Made by a program: the position numbers and the translations under genes. Positions 31,101 to 44,300 of a stretch of 64,000 bases of DNA are shown one piece after another. The stretch's first letter is position 1; the number at the start of each line of letters is the position of its first letter. The stretch covers positions 123,212,602 through 123,276,601 of the forward strand of contig NC_084665.1 in the NCBI RefSeq assembly GCF_028389875.1, in the 5' to 3' direction. The stretch comes from Rhea pennata. Taxonomy: Eukaryota; Chordata; Aves; Rheiformes; Rheidae. A model generated the notes under the pieces. That model had not been told where the DNA came from, did no database searches, and saw only the letters and a program-made list of their open reading frames with translations.

Positions 31101-34100
31101 TACAGGAGCTGTTGCCTGGAAATTTTACCGGTGAAAGTCAAGAGTTTTTTTGAGAGGCTTGAATTTCAGTGATATATTTTGCTGGCTGTCTACACTCCGT
31201 GGGTCACCTGTAACAGTACTGTTCTTTGATTATTTTTGAAGCTTTTTAATAAAATCTCAAAATCAACACCACTTCTTATACTAACATTTAAAACCAGTCT
31301 TTGCAACAGCTTTACTGCAGTTGCAGTACGAATGTAAGAATGCATATGTACACAGAACAGTAAGGGCCCTGACGCAGATTCTTATTTTGGGTTTATCCAG
31401 TGTAACGGCAGTTTCAAAGCTATCATGCAGAAAGGGCAAGTGGTGTAATGACATTTGTTCACTGAAGCGAGCACGAGGGGGAGCCGCCAGTCAGCTTTCG
31501 TTGCCTATGTGTAATGTATGCCTCTGCACCTCCCCACAACCTGTTAGGCACGGGACGAAGGAGTTAAAAGGTCTTTGGCATATGCCATAGATTCCTCTTT
31601 GCACAGAACTAGATCAGCTTAAGTTCTGTGACCACCGAAAGTCAGATTTGTTGTTTATCAAAAGCTGACAGAGTTCTATTATACAGATCAGGGCTACGCT
31701 TCAGTATAGTACTTACCGTATCTGTAACTTAGGGAAAAAATCGGACTAATCTTGTGTCCAAAGGACCTGCAAGTTTAGCAGCTGTCTAGTAATTCCACCA
31801 CTCTGTCCTATCTTCTCTCTCTTTCCTAGGTGCAACAAAGAGCACAGGAGTGTATCAAAGCCCTCAATGTAATTCTTGAAATTAATTCAGGAGAAGAAGT
31901 AATGAATGTACTTAATTCAAACTTTGACTGGAATCTCCTGAAGGTGAGTGAAAGGCAGTGATTTCATTTAATTAAAAGCCTAATAATGTTTCCAGTTTCC
32001 CTCTTACGTTTCTAAACTGGTTCCTGTATACTGTTCTGAAGATCACGTTTCAGATTTATAAACATATTTTCATATCACCTCAAGCTGGATAGATTGGTAA
32101 GAGCTGGAATCATGCTCTTCCTACTTCAGTAGGGTCTGGTCTCTTAAAAAAAAAAAAAAAAATATTCCACAAAGAAAAGATTGGGAAACAAAGTCTCTTA
32201 TAGCATCTGGATTTTTTTGACAGGATTCTGTTGATACTAGCAGAATAGCTGTGATGGGACATTCTTTTGGTGGTGCTACAGTTATAGAGAGTCTCAGCAA
32301 AGAAATTAGATTCAGGTAAGTATGTAAAATAAAGGCAAGGACATTTGGCACTTCAGAGGTTGGGGGTGGAGGGGAAAGGGCCTTACCTAAGATCCCTCAA
32401 CCACTAACTCACTCAAAGAAAAGTGTTGTTTGCCACATACTATTTTCTCAACTCATGTTTCTTTGAAGCCTGGGAACTGGAACATAGCTGTATCATATTT
32501 TATCATGATACTGTGGGACCCTGCAGAAGCTCCAGTGCCCACCTGCAGCTGGTAGTGGAGATCAGCAAATGAAATGATGGACTATTCTTCCCCCACATTA
32601 AAAATTATTTTGAAACAAATCCATCTTCCTATTCAGTATCCTAGATACAGTTTCTCCTTCCTATGTTTGCTGCAAATCAAAGCTTCCATACAAAGCTTTC
32701 TACCTCTGTGAAAATATCCATAAGTTGTTTTTTTGACAGGTGTGGCATTGCACTGGATGCTTGGATGCTTCCCGTAGGTGATGACATTTACCAAAACAGT
32801 GTTCAACAACCACTACTTTTTATCAACTCTGAAAAATTCCAGTGGGCTGATAACATCTTAAAGATGAAGAAGCTTGGCTCCAATGACACAAACAAGAAAA
32901 TGATCACTATCAAGTAAGTATGAGGAATCCATCCTCTCCCTCTAGTTGGAGACAAACCTTTGCACATAAAACCTGCTCTCTTGTTGGAGCTGTTCAAGCA
33001 AACAGTTCCATGTACCTGCCTGGAAGCGATGCACTCATTGCTATCTTGAGGCCCAGGCTTTCACTGCACATTTAAATTAGATGGCAATATGTCTCCACCA
33101 GTAGAGAGAGAGAGAGAAACATATCCCAGAGCAGCCAGGAACCCTAACTTTAGGATACACTAAGGTGTACACCCCTGCGCTGGGGCACAGGTTTCATTCT
33201 GAGCCTCATGCATCATCACTGAACACTTTAAATATACTTTGGGTGCAGTTGCGCACTCAGCTAGTAAATGCACTGCGTACAGGCAATGGACTCCCATATA
33301 ATCCACCTATACTCACAATAGAGAGGCAACTTGATGATCTTGAAATTTTGCCAAGCCCATTCTTCTATTGCTGCCCCAGTTCTAGCGACTTACAAAACTT
33401 GCCTTCCCTCTGTGGTTAGGACAGAGTTCATTGCTAATCTTGTATACTCCAGTTCCTGAGATTAACCTGCTTTATCTGCTAAAAAATATATGATGCATGA
33501 CACTGAAGACTACTTTGCAACCTATGTAATCTTTTAATTGGAAGACACTGTTCTTAAGGCTATTAAACATTTTCTATTTGCAGGGGATCAGTACATCAGA
33601 GCTTTCCCGACTTTACCTTTGTGAGTGGAGAACTTGTTGGAAAATTTTTCAAATTAAAAGGAGAAATAGATCCAAATGAAGCTATTGATATTAGCAATCA
33701 TGCTTCATTAGCCTTCCTGCAGAAACATTTGAGTAAGTACCTATGTTCAAGTCAAAATGTGGAGTGACTCTGCTTTATTATTGTGAACATTATATATAAC
33801 CATTCCACTTAGAACAAGATTGAAAATGAGTATTGCAGAAGAGTCTAAGAACCAACACCCAATTCCTATTGTTTTAAATATGTAAGAATAGAGTGGCAGT
33901 TTCCCTGCATAAAACATACTATTCCCATACTTTGCTGAGTTCTTTCATTTACAAAGATGAAAAAAACCCTCTTCCTATGATCTGATTTTTAGGTGTATCT
34001 TTATAAGAATTTGACTCCTTAACTCATTTCATTTTTTTTCCCCCCTCAAATATTTTATAGGGCTGAAGAAAGACTTCAGTAAGTGGGATTCGCTAGTGGA

Positions 34101-34164
34101 TGGCATAGGACCCAATGTTATTCCTGGCACCAATATTGATTTGTCTCCAGCTCAACCTGAGTAA
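25106..34164 (+). CDS. PLA2G7: PAF acetylhydrolase, PLA2G7/PAFAH2 family (ten coding exons)
   Basis: A serine lipase that removes the short sn-2 acyl group from platelet-activating factor and oxidised phospholipids. Exons: 25106-25230, 27965-28115, 28753-28846, 29408-29476, 30021-30168, 31830-31943, 32224-32315, 32740-32913, 33584-33732, 34061-34164. Phases are consistent throughout. Starting at ATG 25132 gives 397 residues. The triad by family position is Ser239 (GHSFGG), Asp262 (ALDAWM) and His318 (GSVHQ). Also conserved: [44 protein letters not shown]. Locus fits PLA2G7. No signal-peptide exon was found; the N-terminus MGTSNT and the length resemble PAFAH2 (intracellular). Exon 25106 could instead continue from an unseen upstream coding exon. 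The fourth exon ends in a GC donor. Family certain, exact ortholog less so. Confidence 0.88.
26344..26673 (+). mobile_element. CR1 LINE 3' fragment
   Basis: A 5'-truncated CR1 covering the polymerase C-terminus ([20 protein letters not shown]) and 3' end (GGTTGGACTAGATGATCTCC, then TTACTGATTCTATGATTC). Very close to the copy ending at 10889, so the same young subfamily. It sits in the first coding intron of the PLA2G7-like gene. Confidence 0.9.
29477..29482 (+). promoter_or_regulatory. PLA2G7: Non-canonical GC splice donor in the PLA2G7-like gene
   Basis: The exon ends GAGCACAG and the intron begins GCATGT; the acceptor is TATTACAG at 30013-30020. Only this junction keeps the conserved [13 protein letters not shown] reading. 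The nearby GTATAC donor (29481) would put the next exon into an immediate stop. Confidence 0.7.
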
Positions 34165-34584
34165 CTAATACAAAGAAGTTTGTAAATGCCATGGACATCA
34201 TGACACTAATGCTGGCCAGATATTACGGAGATAGAGGATAGTTAGTAACTTACACAACTTTTGGGGTATGGAACAAAAAAAAGATATTAGGCTATACTGT
34301 CAACATGTAAAAAGGTTTTTAATTCAGATGAGATAATGGAATCCTTTGAAATACACAAAGATTAGTTGAATTTCTTTAAGCTTAACCTAAGCCACGCTTC
34401 AAGTCAATTTGCATCCAGCAAGCCTTCTTTGCATTTCAGAAACAAATGGAAGACTTTCTACAAACTACCTGAAAGATTCAGCTATGCTCTGACAAGAGCT
34501 GTGAGTGAGAACAGGTTTCTGCTCCTTTTAGCTAGAGATCTGCCAGTGGAAGAAGCTCTCAAAAACTGCCATCATAGAAACCAC

Positions 34585-34590
34585 AATAAA
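34585..34590 (+). terminator. PLA2G7: Proximal polyadenylation signal candidate, PLA2G7-like gene
   Basis: AATAAA about 420 bp past the TAA stop. A second AATAAA at 35791-35796 would give a 1.6-kb 3' untranslated region. The ORF inside this stretch (34366-34641) has no coding support. Confidence 0.4.
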
Positions 34591-35790
34591 AGAAGATGTT
34601 ATTTTAAAATAACAAGTGAGAAGACGGAATTTTTGTTCTGACATACAACTTTTATACAAACACCTCCATTTTCAAGATTTGTGTTTACTGCCATACTCTG
34701 AGAGTGTTTCCCTTCCAAAAGCTGCTAAAATGGCCAATCGTGTTGTAGCTACCATAGTTCTCTTTAGGTAAAGCTTTGAGCAGGGCACTCGTCATTAATC
34801 TTTCAGCAATACTGCTGTAGATAGTATGGAAGAGACATTCGTCACTTCTACTATTGCTATTAAGGAGGGGTATGCGATGCCACAGTCTGATTGTTTGATC
34901 ACCTTGATATTCTAATGCTCCACGTAGTTATCCCTAGTTAAGGTATTAGCATTGCTGTCTCTTATCTGTGAAGTAGGAGGAGTTGGATTTGCTAACAGCT
35001 AAAAGCAAGGCTCTGGTTCTTGGAATGAGATTCGTCAAATCTGCCAGGATCAAGAATGACTGCTAAGCAAATAAGCCTTGCAAAAGGGGGACTACATCTG
35101 ACTGTAGCCTGTTTGCTTCAAAGTAAGGTTACAGACAAAAATAGAACTGAACAAGTAACACAGTTAATCTAAGTTAATGTAATGAAATATTTATATGATC
35201 TGTGGTCACAACATCTAAGGTCTGTTTTTCAGAATTTAGTTTCTTAATTAAATTCTTTCCAGCCCACCATTGTGTCTTGTCTCTACTAAGGGAACCAAAA
35301 TTTGCAAGTGTTTCTTATGGATCTGTGATACAAAGGAAGACTATCATGTCAGAGACCTGGAATTCTTAAGTCTGCAGCTGTCCAAGAAAGGGAAGAACCT
35401 GTAGTAGATAGTAGCATGGAACAGGACTATCCTACCACTAAAAATCCCTTTTCCATATGTGAGGAGGAAAGAAAAAAAAGACCAAAAGTATGAACAGCTG
35501 CAGCTGTTTAAGAGGTCCCTACCACACTGTAGGCATGCAGCAGCAGAACTGTTTTAACAGTTCTGCTTCACATTTACAAGAAAGGTTTTAGCTAGCACAA
35601 TTAAGGACATCATAAAAACACATGTGATGTTTCAAAGGAGTCAGCACAGCTGACATGGCTCTAGAGGACTGCTTAGGGTCAAAACAGAACTGCAAGACAT
35701 GCATAGCTACAACTAACTGCAAAATAGCTGAAGACATTCTGTGTGCACGTAGCATGTGGACATGTGCACTAGGAAAGAGAAAGTGTCATT

Positions 35791-35829
35791 AATAAAAAGT
35801 GGACAGCATATGCCAGTACAAGCTTTATT
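35791..35829. terminator. Back-to-back polyadenylation signals of convergent genes
   Basis: AATAAA on the plus strand (35791-35796, PLA2G7-like side) and AATAAA on the minus strand (35824-35829, TDRD6 side) lie 27 bp apart. If both are used, the transcripts' 3' ends overlap slightly. Confidence 0.45.
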
Positions 35830-36414
35830 CTAGCTTTTTCCATTGCTTAATGAAAGCACCAAATTCAAGACTTCAAACCAAAATAACTTTTCTTCCAAAT
35901 AGACAAAAATTCCCCCAAATGCCCTCAGCTTTTCTTAAAAAAAATAAAAAAGAAAAGAAATAACAAACTATTTTAACCCAACTTTTCAGAAACTGAACAT
36001 CAGTAAGCAGTAGTGTGCAACACAGTAGCCTATACAGTAGTTCACAAGAAACCTTTGTCCAAGGAAAGCCGACTAACAGCTCAACACAAGTCAGTGCACA
36101 CAAACATTCAGTAAGACATGCCAGTCAAAGGCTGCACATTCTTATTTAAGAGATGTCAGCTTTGTTAAGATGCCAAGCTGACAACAGTCTACCAACAAGC
36201 ACTATTCTTTGACACAGAAGTATGGTAGTGAAAGGCATTTGTTCAGTTATGTAGAAGAAACATTCAGAATGCTATCTGCTTATATCCTTGCTTTCTTAAA
36301 AAGACATTTTCATAGGAGTGTTTTGTGTACATGGGTACTTGTTCACTCGCTTTCAGGAACGCTGGAGGACACAAGGATCTTCAGCTAACTCTGAACTGCA
36401 GCCAGTTTGCTTTT
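35805..36414 (-). other. Candidate terminal exon downstream of TDRD6
   Basis: A strong minus-strand acceptor (TTTTTATTCTTTCTAG, exon from 36414) is followed about 590 bp on by AATAAA at 35829-35824. It may be the last, mostly untranslated exon of a TDRD6 transcript or of an unrecognised minus-strand gene. Read in phase 0 it gives KSKLAAVQS then stop; in phase 1 it gives 20 residues. Confidence 0.4.
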
Positions 36415-37478
36415 CTAGAAAGAATAAAAAGATTACACCCATCAAGGCATTTCTAGAAACATACAAATGCATTAATACCTAAAAACCATAGCTCTACAAA
36501 ACTCCAGGTTTATCTAAATCCTGGCCCATATTACAGACTACATTTCTTTAAAGTAATTTATAATGAGAAAAATTGCAAGACAGTTGAAATAATCAAACTG
36601 CCCAAGCAGATTAAGTGCGCACTGTTCCCAGATACTAGTTTTGAGTTAAACTATTCCATCCCATCCCTCAGCAGGGATGTGAGCCACTGCAGATTTTTCT
36701 GCATTCTGTGGACTGAATATATTCCATTTAAACTGTCTTTACAAAGCCACTGGCCAGGTATTCAGCAAAATTCAGCAAAATTCAGTTCTGTACAACATGG
36801 GTGAGACACACTTGGGCTCAGATTTATTAAGAAAAATTTGCTGAGAGGGTGCATAAAGTAAAACACACTCATGGAGCATTTAACAGGCAGAAGCTGAATT
36901 TAAACAGCAACAGCAGCTGAAGAGGAAAAAAAATACTGAAGTACTATAAAACCCACAAAATATATATTTGAAAACAGAAACAGCAAGATCAAGAACAACC
37001 TTGCACTAAGGAGAAACAAAGGCATGCACTTCCCCACCTGAGTGGTACTACTGTCTGACCAACAGAGTCTCAGCAGTTTTTACATTGGAGTAGTGATTGT
37101 ATTCACATTTAACCAGGACTAAAATGCTCATAGACCACCTATTGTGTTCATTACCAAGTACATAGCAAATACGTATTTGTAAGTTGCATGTATTTTCTTG
37201 CAGAGTCTGTGCATAATGAAAGATGTTCCCTCAAAACTGACACAGTACAGGCAGAATTTACAGGATCTCCATTTTAACATTTTAATCAAGTTCTATGATC
37301 TATCTACTTGTCAAGCAAAAAAAAATAGTTATCAGTTGCAGGCTTCATTACTGTTATCCATAAACTAGACAGCTTTTAGCATAACTGTATGTAAATACAG
37401 TTACCAATTCAGTTACTGAAAATAAAAATGCTACTATAGGGTTAGTTCAGTCTCCTTCAGACAAACACTAGTCAACCA

Positions 37479-37635
37479 CTGAACAGGTTGCCCAGAGAGG
37501 TTGTGGAGTCTCCAGCCTTGAAGATACTTAAAACCTGACTGGACATAGCTCTGAGCAACCTGGTCTAGCTGACCCTGCCTGGGGTAGAAGGCTGATCTAG
37601 ATGATCTCCAGAGGTCCCTTCCAACTTCAACTACT
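37479..37635 (+). mobile_element. CR1 LINE 3'-end fragment
   Basis: Reads CAGGTTGCCCAGAGAGGTTGTGGAGTCTCC, then GATCTAGATGATCTCCAGAGGTCCCTTCCAACTTCAAC. It differs from the 26.5-kb subfamily, so it is an older copy. Confidence 0.85.
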
Positions 37636-37993
37636 AGTTCTACACATTGTATGAATACTGCATAAACAAAAAGCCTCTGCTGACTTCGCTGGTGTGCAGA
37701 ATGGATACTTGGGTTCTTCAGTAACACTTCAAAGTTCTAAGCAGTGTTAAGGACTTGCAAGCATTATTCACAAACCATCTTTGCAACCATTAAGATGGTG
37801 TTATTTCAGTTTTAGAGTCAGAAACCATGATCCACTAAGGCGTTTGGGCATTCAAGTCCAAAACTTCAATCCTTAACATCTCTGTCCAGCAGTCACCTTG
37901 CCTCAGAAGTATGTGCTGGGGTAGGGGGGGAGGAAAGCATTATGGTGGCTGTCCATGCCCCAAGCCCTACCAGAATCTCTACTCTGAGCATAC

Positions 37994-38126
37994 CCTCTCC
38001 AGTTTGTCCACAGGGCGCATTGCACTAGGTTGAACAAATACATGCTCAGTTGATTTCTGTGCAAGAGACAGCATCAGTTGTTGTTGCCTATGATCACTTA
38101 AACTCTGACAGTATATGAACCAGTCA
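37994..38126 (-). other. Candidate unassigned exon (44 codons open)
   Basis: A 133-nt minus-strand block between a strong acceptor (poly-T then TTTAG at 38127-38129) and a GTATGC donor at 37993. Entered in phase 2 it is open for 44 codons (DWFIYCQSLSDHRQQQLMLS to RPVDKLER) and leaves in phase 0, joining in frame to the exon at 36414. TDRD6 exon 3 ends in phase 0 and cannot enter it. It may be a 3' untranslated TDRD6 exon or part of another transcript. Protein family not recognised. Confidence 0.35.
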
Positions 38127-38301
38127 CTAAAAAAAAAAAGTATCAAATGCAGTATTAGATTAAAAAACACAATCAAAAAAGGCATTTCAAATGAAATTTC
38201 TAAAACAAAATATTTACTGGAAAATTAAAATGCATCTGAAGACTGAGTACATAAGACCTTTGGTAGAGACAAGGTCATCTTACCTTGAAGCGCTGACTCC
38301 T

Positions 38302-41300
38302 CTAGTAAGGACTCCAAGTTATTTGTTGCATGACTAACTGCCTAAACAAAGGGGGATTCTGTTAGGAAGTGCAGGCACAATTGCCAAAATAGTTTTCTGT
38401 TGATGCATTTCTCTAGACTAACTTGTTACAATAGCACTGCTGGACTCCTACTCAGCACCATTTTCCTGCTATAACTCACTACAGATGCCTTTTCCCTTTT
38501 TCGCTTCCAGACAAAAGTTATACATAAATAATAAAATGGAAATTCATTCTGCTATCACCTTCAGTTACATAGCTGATCAACTGAGTTTTAGATTCTAGAT
38601 ATGAGTTCTTCATTGGTTTGTGCTTCACGAACAACACCATTTAAAACCTCATTATCACTTCTTCACTGTGGGAGTGATGGAGCACTGGAACAGATTGCCC
38701 AGAGAGGTGGTGGAGTCTCCTTCTCTGGAGGTCTTCAAGGCCCACCCGGATGCAACCCTGTCTAACATGCTCTAGGTGACCCTGCTGAGCAGGGAGGTTG
38801 GACTAGATGATCTCCAGAGGTCCCTTCTGACTATGATTCTATGATTCTATGATTCTATGATTCTATGATTCTATGATTCTATGATTCTATGATTCTATGA
38901 TTCTATGATTCTATGATTCTATGATTCTATGATTCTATGATTCTATGATTCTATGATTCTATGATTCTATGATTCTATGATTCTATGATTCTATGATTCT
39001 ATGATTCTATGATTCTATGATTCTATGATTCTATGATTCTATGATTCTATGATTCTATGATTCTATGATTCTATGATTCTATGATTCTATGATTCTATGA
39101 TTCTATGATTCTATGATTCTATGATTCTATGATTCTATGATTCTATGATTCTATGATTCTATGATTCTATGATTCTATGATTCTATGATTCTATGATTCT
39201 ATGATTCTATGATTCTATGATTCTATGATTCTATGATTCTATGATTCTATGATTCTATGATTCTATGATTCTATGATTCTATGATTCTATGATTCTATGA
39301 TTCTATGATTCTATGATTCTATGATTCTATGATTCTATGATTCTATGATTCTATGATTCTATGATTCTATGATTCTATGATTCTATGATTCTATGATTCT
39401 ATGATTCTATGATTCTATGATTCTATGATTCTATGATTCTATGATTCTATGATTCTATGATTCTATGATTCTATGATTCTATGATTCTATGATTCTATGA
39501 TTCTATGATTCTATGATTCTATGATTCTATGATTCTATGATTCTATGATTCTATGATTCTATGATTCTATGATTCTATGATTCTATGATTCTATGATTCT
39601 ATGATTCTATGATTCTATGATTCTATGATTCTATGATTCTATGATTCTATGATTCTATGATTCTATGATTCTATGATTCTATGATTCTATGATTCTATGA
39701 TTCTATGATTCTATGATTCTATGATTCTATGATTCTATGATTCTATGATTCTATGATTCTATGATTCTATGATTCTATGATTCTATGATTCTATGATTCT
39801 ATGATTCTATGATTCTATGATTCTATGATTCTATGATTCTATGATTCTATGATTCTATGATTCTATGATTCTATGATTCTATGATTCTATGATTCTATGA
39901 TTCTATGATTCTATGATTCTATGATTCTATGATTCTATGATTCTATGATTCTATGATTCTATGATTCTATGATTCTATGATTCTATGATTCTATGATTCT
40001 ATGATTCTATGATTCTATGATTCTATGATTCTATGATTCTATGATTCTATGATTCTATGATTCTATGATTCTATGATTCTATGATTCTATGATTCTATGA
40101 TTCTATGATTCTATGATTCTATGATTCTATGATTCTATGATTCTATGATTCTATGATTCTATGATTCTATGATTCTATGATTCTATGATTCTATGATTCT
40201 ATGATTCTATGATTCTATGATTCTATGATTCTATGATTCTATGATTCTATGATTCTATGATTCTATGATTCTATGATTCTATGATTCTATGATTCTATGA
40301 TTCTATGATTCTATGATTCTATGATTCTATGATTCTATGATTCTATGATTCTATGATTCTATGATTCTATGATTCTATGATTCTATGATTCTATGATTCT
40401 ATGATTCTATGATTCTATGATTCTATGATTCTATGATTCTATGATTCTATGATTCTATGATTCTATGATTCTATGATTCTATGATTCTATGATTCTATGA
40501 TTCTATGATTCTATGATTCTATGATTCTATGATTCTATGATTCTATGATTCTATGATTCTATGATTCTATGATTCTATGATTCTATGATTCTATGATTCT
40601 ATGATTCTATGATTCTATGATTCTATGATTCTATGATTCTATGATTCTATGATTCTATGATTCTATGATTCTATGATTCTATGATTCTATGATTCTATGA
40701 TTCTATGATTCTATGATTCTATGATTCTATGATTCTATGATTCTATGATTCTATGATTCTATGATTCTATGATTCTATGATTCTATGATTCTATGATTCT
40801 ATGATTCTATGATTCTATGATTCTATGATTCTATGATTCTATGATTCTATGATTCTATGATTCTATGATTCTATGATTCTATGATTCTATGATTCTATGA
40901 TTCTATGATTCTATGATTCTATGATTCTATGATTCTATGATTCTATGATTCTATGATTCTATGATTCTATGATTCTATGATTCTATGATTCTATGATTCT
41001 ATGATTCTATGATTCTATGATTCTATGATTCTATGATTCTATGATTCTATGATTCTATGATTCTATGATTCTATGATTCTATGATTCTATGATTCTATGA
41101 TTCTATGATTCTATGATTCTATGATTCTATGATTCTATGATTCTATGATTCTATGATTCTATGATTCTATGATTCTATGATTCTATGATTCTATGATTCT
41201 ATGATTCTATGATTCTATGATTCTATGATTCTATGATTCTATGATTCTATGGTATTTTTCAAAATGAACCAGTTACTCTGCTAAGTGATTTGTGAGAATT

Positions 41301-44300
41301 CATGCATTTCAGCATTATTCTAAAATTCTTGATTAAAACAGTCTTCCAGTAATGTTTCTTCATTCAAGTACTGTTCTTAGTCCAAATGGCTGACAGTTTT
41401 ATTGGCTTATATAAATCTTTCAGAGAATGAAAGACATGACCTCTTGAAGAGAAATACTTTGTCTTTCTATTTTTAGAGTGACCCATTAATCACAGCTAAA
41501 CTCAGAAACCTTCTGAGTTTAGGAAGTCTACGCTTTTTCCTTTCCCTCCTTCCCTTCCCCGCAGTTCTCAGCTACACCACCACCATACCTCAGATGATCT
41601 GCAAGCCCAGTCAGGAATACCATTCCACACATTTTCAGGATCCACAATCTCCTCATTGCCACTGGAAAGATTCAAAACCTGTACAGACAGAGCCAGCTTG
41701 TATCTAGCACAACTATAGATCCAGAAAATATACTTGGTAAATATATTCTCTACAAAACATAGTAATGGGCAAAACACAATTGAGAATTCACTAGGTTAGA
41801 GAAAGCTTTGAACCCAGATTTTCCAAGGAAAAACAGATGCTTAAAAATTAACGGTTAGTAAAACTGGTATCACCACTGAATCTGATCCACAGAATCAAAT
41901 TTAAATTATTTCACATGCAGTTCCTGCTAAAGCCCCCCAGCACAAGGCTCTCTTTAGACTGAAAGGATCTTAACTCAAGCACCTAGGAGACAAAGGCTGG
42001 GAAACACCTGCAAGATCTGAGCCAGCAAGAAATTTGTTTGCAGGTTCCCCTGATGCCTAACATGGGCGTTAGCACCAACGCTCATCTACTGAATGTAGCT
42101 ACAGCTAGCTTTAGATACTCAAGGAACTCTAAAGAAACTGGCTTCTGATCTCAGGCATCCAATCTTCAAAAAAAGTTACTTCTATGAAATGATCATTTGA
42201 ATTTATAACCTTAAATGACAACTTAAGTGATAGGTATGTATGTATAAACAAAAATTAGTAGGTACCTGAAGAGAATTTTTTCATTTACCTACTTATTCCA
42301 CAACTTAGGGAACAGCAGCAGAAAAAGGCAGCCATTGTATTATAATTAGTATCAAGGTAACTGGAGGGAGTTAACTTTTAATAGAGTTCTTCATTCAATA
42401 AAGATATAAATAATACACTGTTTCAGTCAAAAATGTAAGTTACACTAAAATTCAAGTTTCTTCCTAAATTTCTATTCCTTTAGGACTAATTTTCTAACAT
42501 GGTCATTTTTTTACTGACAGTTTATCTGGCATCAAACCAGTAACGAAGCTGCAAAGCAGAACACTGACTTGCAACATACAGATAACAGAACGACATGGTG
42601 GGGCCAAGGGGAAGTATGCATCTTAAAACTGAGAGATTTGTCTCTGGTTTTCCCCACTAGCCTTAAGGGAATAAGACCTGAAGCGAGCATGAAGTGTTGA
42701 CATATAGTATTCCACTCAGTATGAGGCAACTGTTTCTATGTAGTCTAGAAGTCCAGAATCAGCATTTTCAATACTAAATATTTTAATTTCTGTAACAAAC
42801 TTCTGCAAAATAATTCAAGTTTGGAGGAAGACAGAAAAAGGACCAGTTCTTATGAATGCAGAAAGAGCATTCAAATCGTACTTACCCTGGTACCTTTTTC
42901 AGATACCTCCAAAATGCGAGCCTCGCACCACTTCAGAGACGTCCACACCATGCATTTGGAACCGACAGCAAAGCCCTTTAGATTACAAGTATACTCACTG
43001 TGTTCTACAAAAACGATGACATATCAATGAAAGAGGGGGGTGGGGACCAAAAAATAAGTCTCAGTTGTCTCACAACCCTGTTCCCACTCCCCCTCCCTAC
43101 CCTTTCCAAACTATTTAGCATTTGATAGTTAAAAAACTACTATCTTCAACAGTCCTGAAAAGGCATTTCTTGCTTAGAAAGCTTTCCATTTATAAATCTG
43201 TTAACTTCTCAGAGTAAAATTATCTCTTGTTAGACTGTCACATTACCCATGAGACTACACATATTCTGGTGTCCACAACCCTTCAGTAAAGGCTGAGCTT
43301 AAGACTAAACTAAAGCCTCAACAGAATAGTAGGGAATAAAATCTAGTTTTCCCACCAAAAAAAGTTATGTTCGAAAGTATGCTACATTTTGGTAAGTGAG
43401 CTCCTTAAAAATCAGATACTTCACCTGCACAGCAGTCAGCCAAGTTCTCATTTTGCTTTTTTCCTATTTCTTCATCTGCAGGCTTACAGTTTAAAGACTG
43501 CTCATTTAGAAGTTTATTTCCACATTCTTCAAATGAGTCGGTCAAGTCTTGTTTCATCCATACTTCCACAGAATGGCCATCTTGCTTTTTTTGCCATTCC
43601 TTACATTTCTCAATTTTGCAGTCACATGATTTTACAGTACAAACAGGTCTCTGATTTGTCATCAAGTCTGTTGTAAGGAATGAAAACAAACTTCTGCTAT
43701 TTGCAGAAGTTTGCAGCGTTGTGTGTTCCAGGCCTAACAAGTCCTCATCTCCATCCTCCTGAGAAGGCTGCATATCAGGTAGCACCAACTCAAGAAGCTG
43801 TTTAATTTCAGCATTTAGCACTGACTGTATGTCATGGGTCTCTAGTTCCAGGTGTTTCTCAGCTCCACCAAATGAAGATAACATCAGGGTAGGATCTACT
43901 TCCACCCAATCATTTTGCATAGCTTCCACTTCATGAATCCCAGGCAAATCCAATTCCAGTGCCTGTGTTTTATCTCCCAAAGAAAGTTGTACATCAGATG
44001 AAGATAATTCTAAGGTCTTCTCTCTATCACTAACTGAAGGCACCAAGTTCTCTCTCTCATTAAGCGGTGGTGATATTTCAAAAGACTTCAGAGCTGACAA
44101 TTCACCTGTCTCATCACTCGAGCATGGCACTTCAAGTGATTCCAGTTCCAACGTGTTCTCTTTTGCTTCACTGCCTGCAGTTGCCAGCATTTCAAGTGAT
44201 TCTAACTCCAAAGGCTCCTTTGTTTTTTCACCAAGAGAAGACTGCACTGAAAGTGACTCTAGCTCCAATATGAACTCTTTTAGATCATCATATGAAGAGT

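Noticed and set aside
34366-34641. 91-codon ORF after the PLA2G7-like stop
   Set aside because: It lies in the 3' untranslated region, with no domain and no splice or start support.
38831-41251. CRISPR-like or satellite array
   Set aside because: It has no spacers and a unit of 8 bp identical to the CR1 terminal repeat. The genome is vertebrate.
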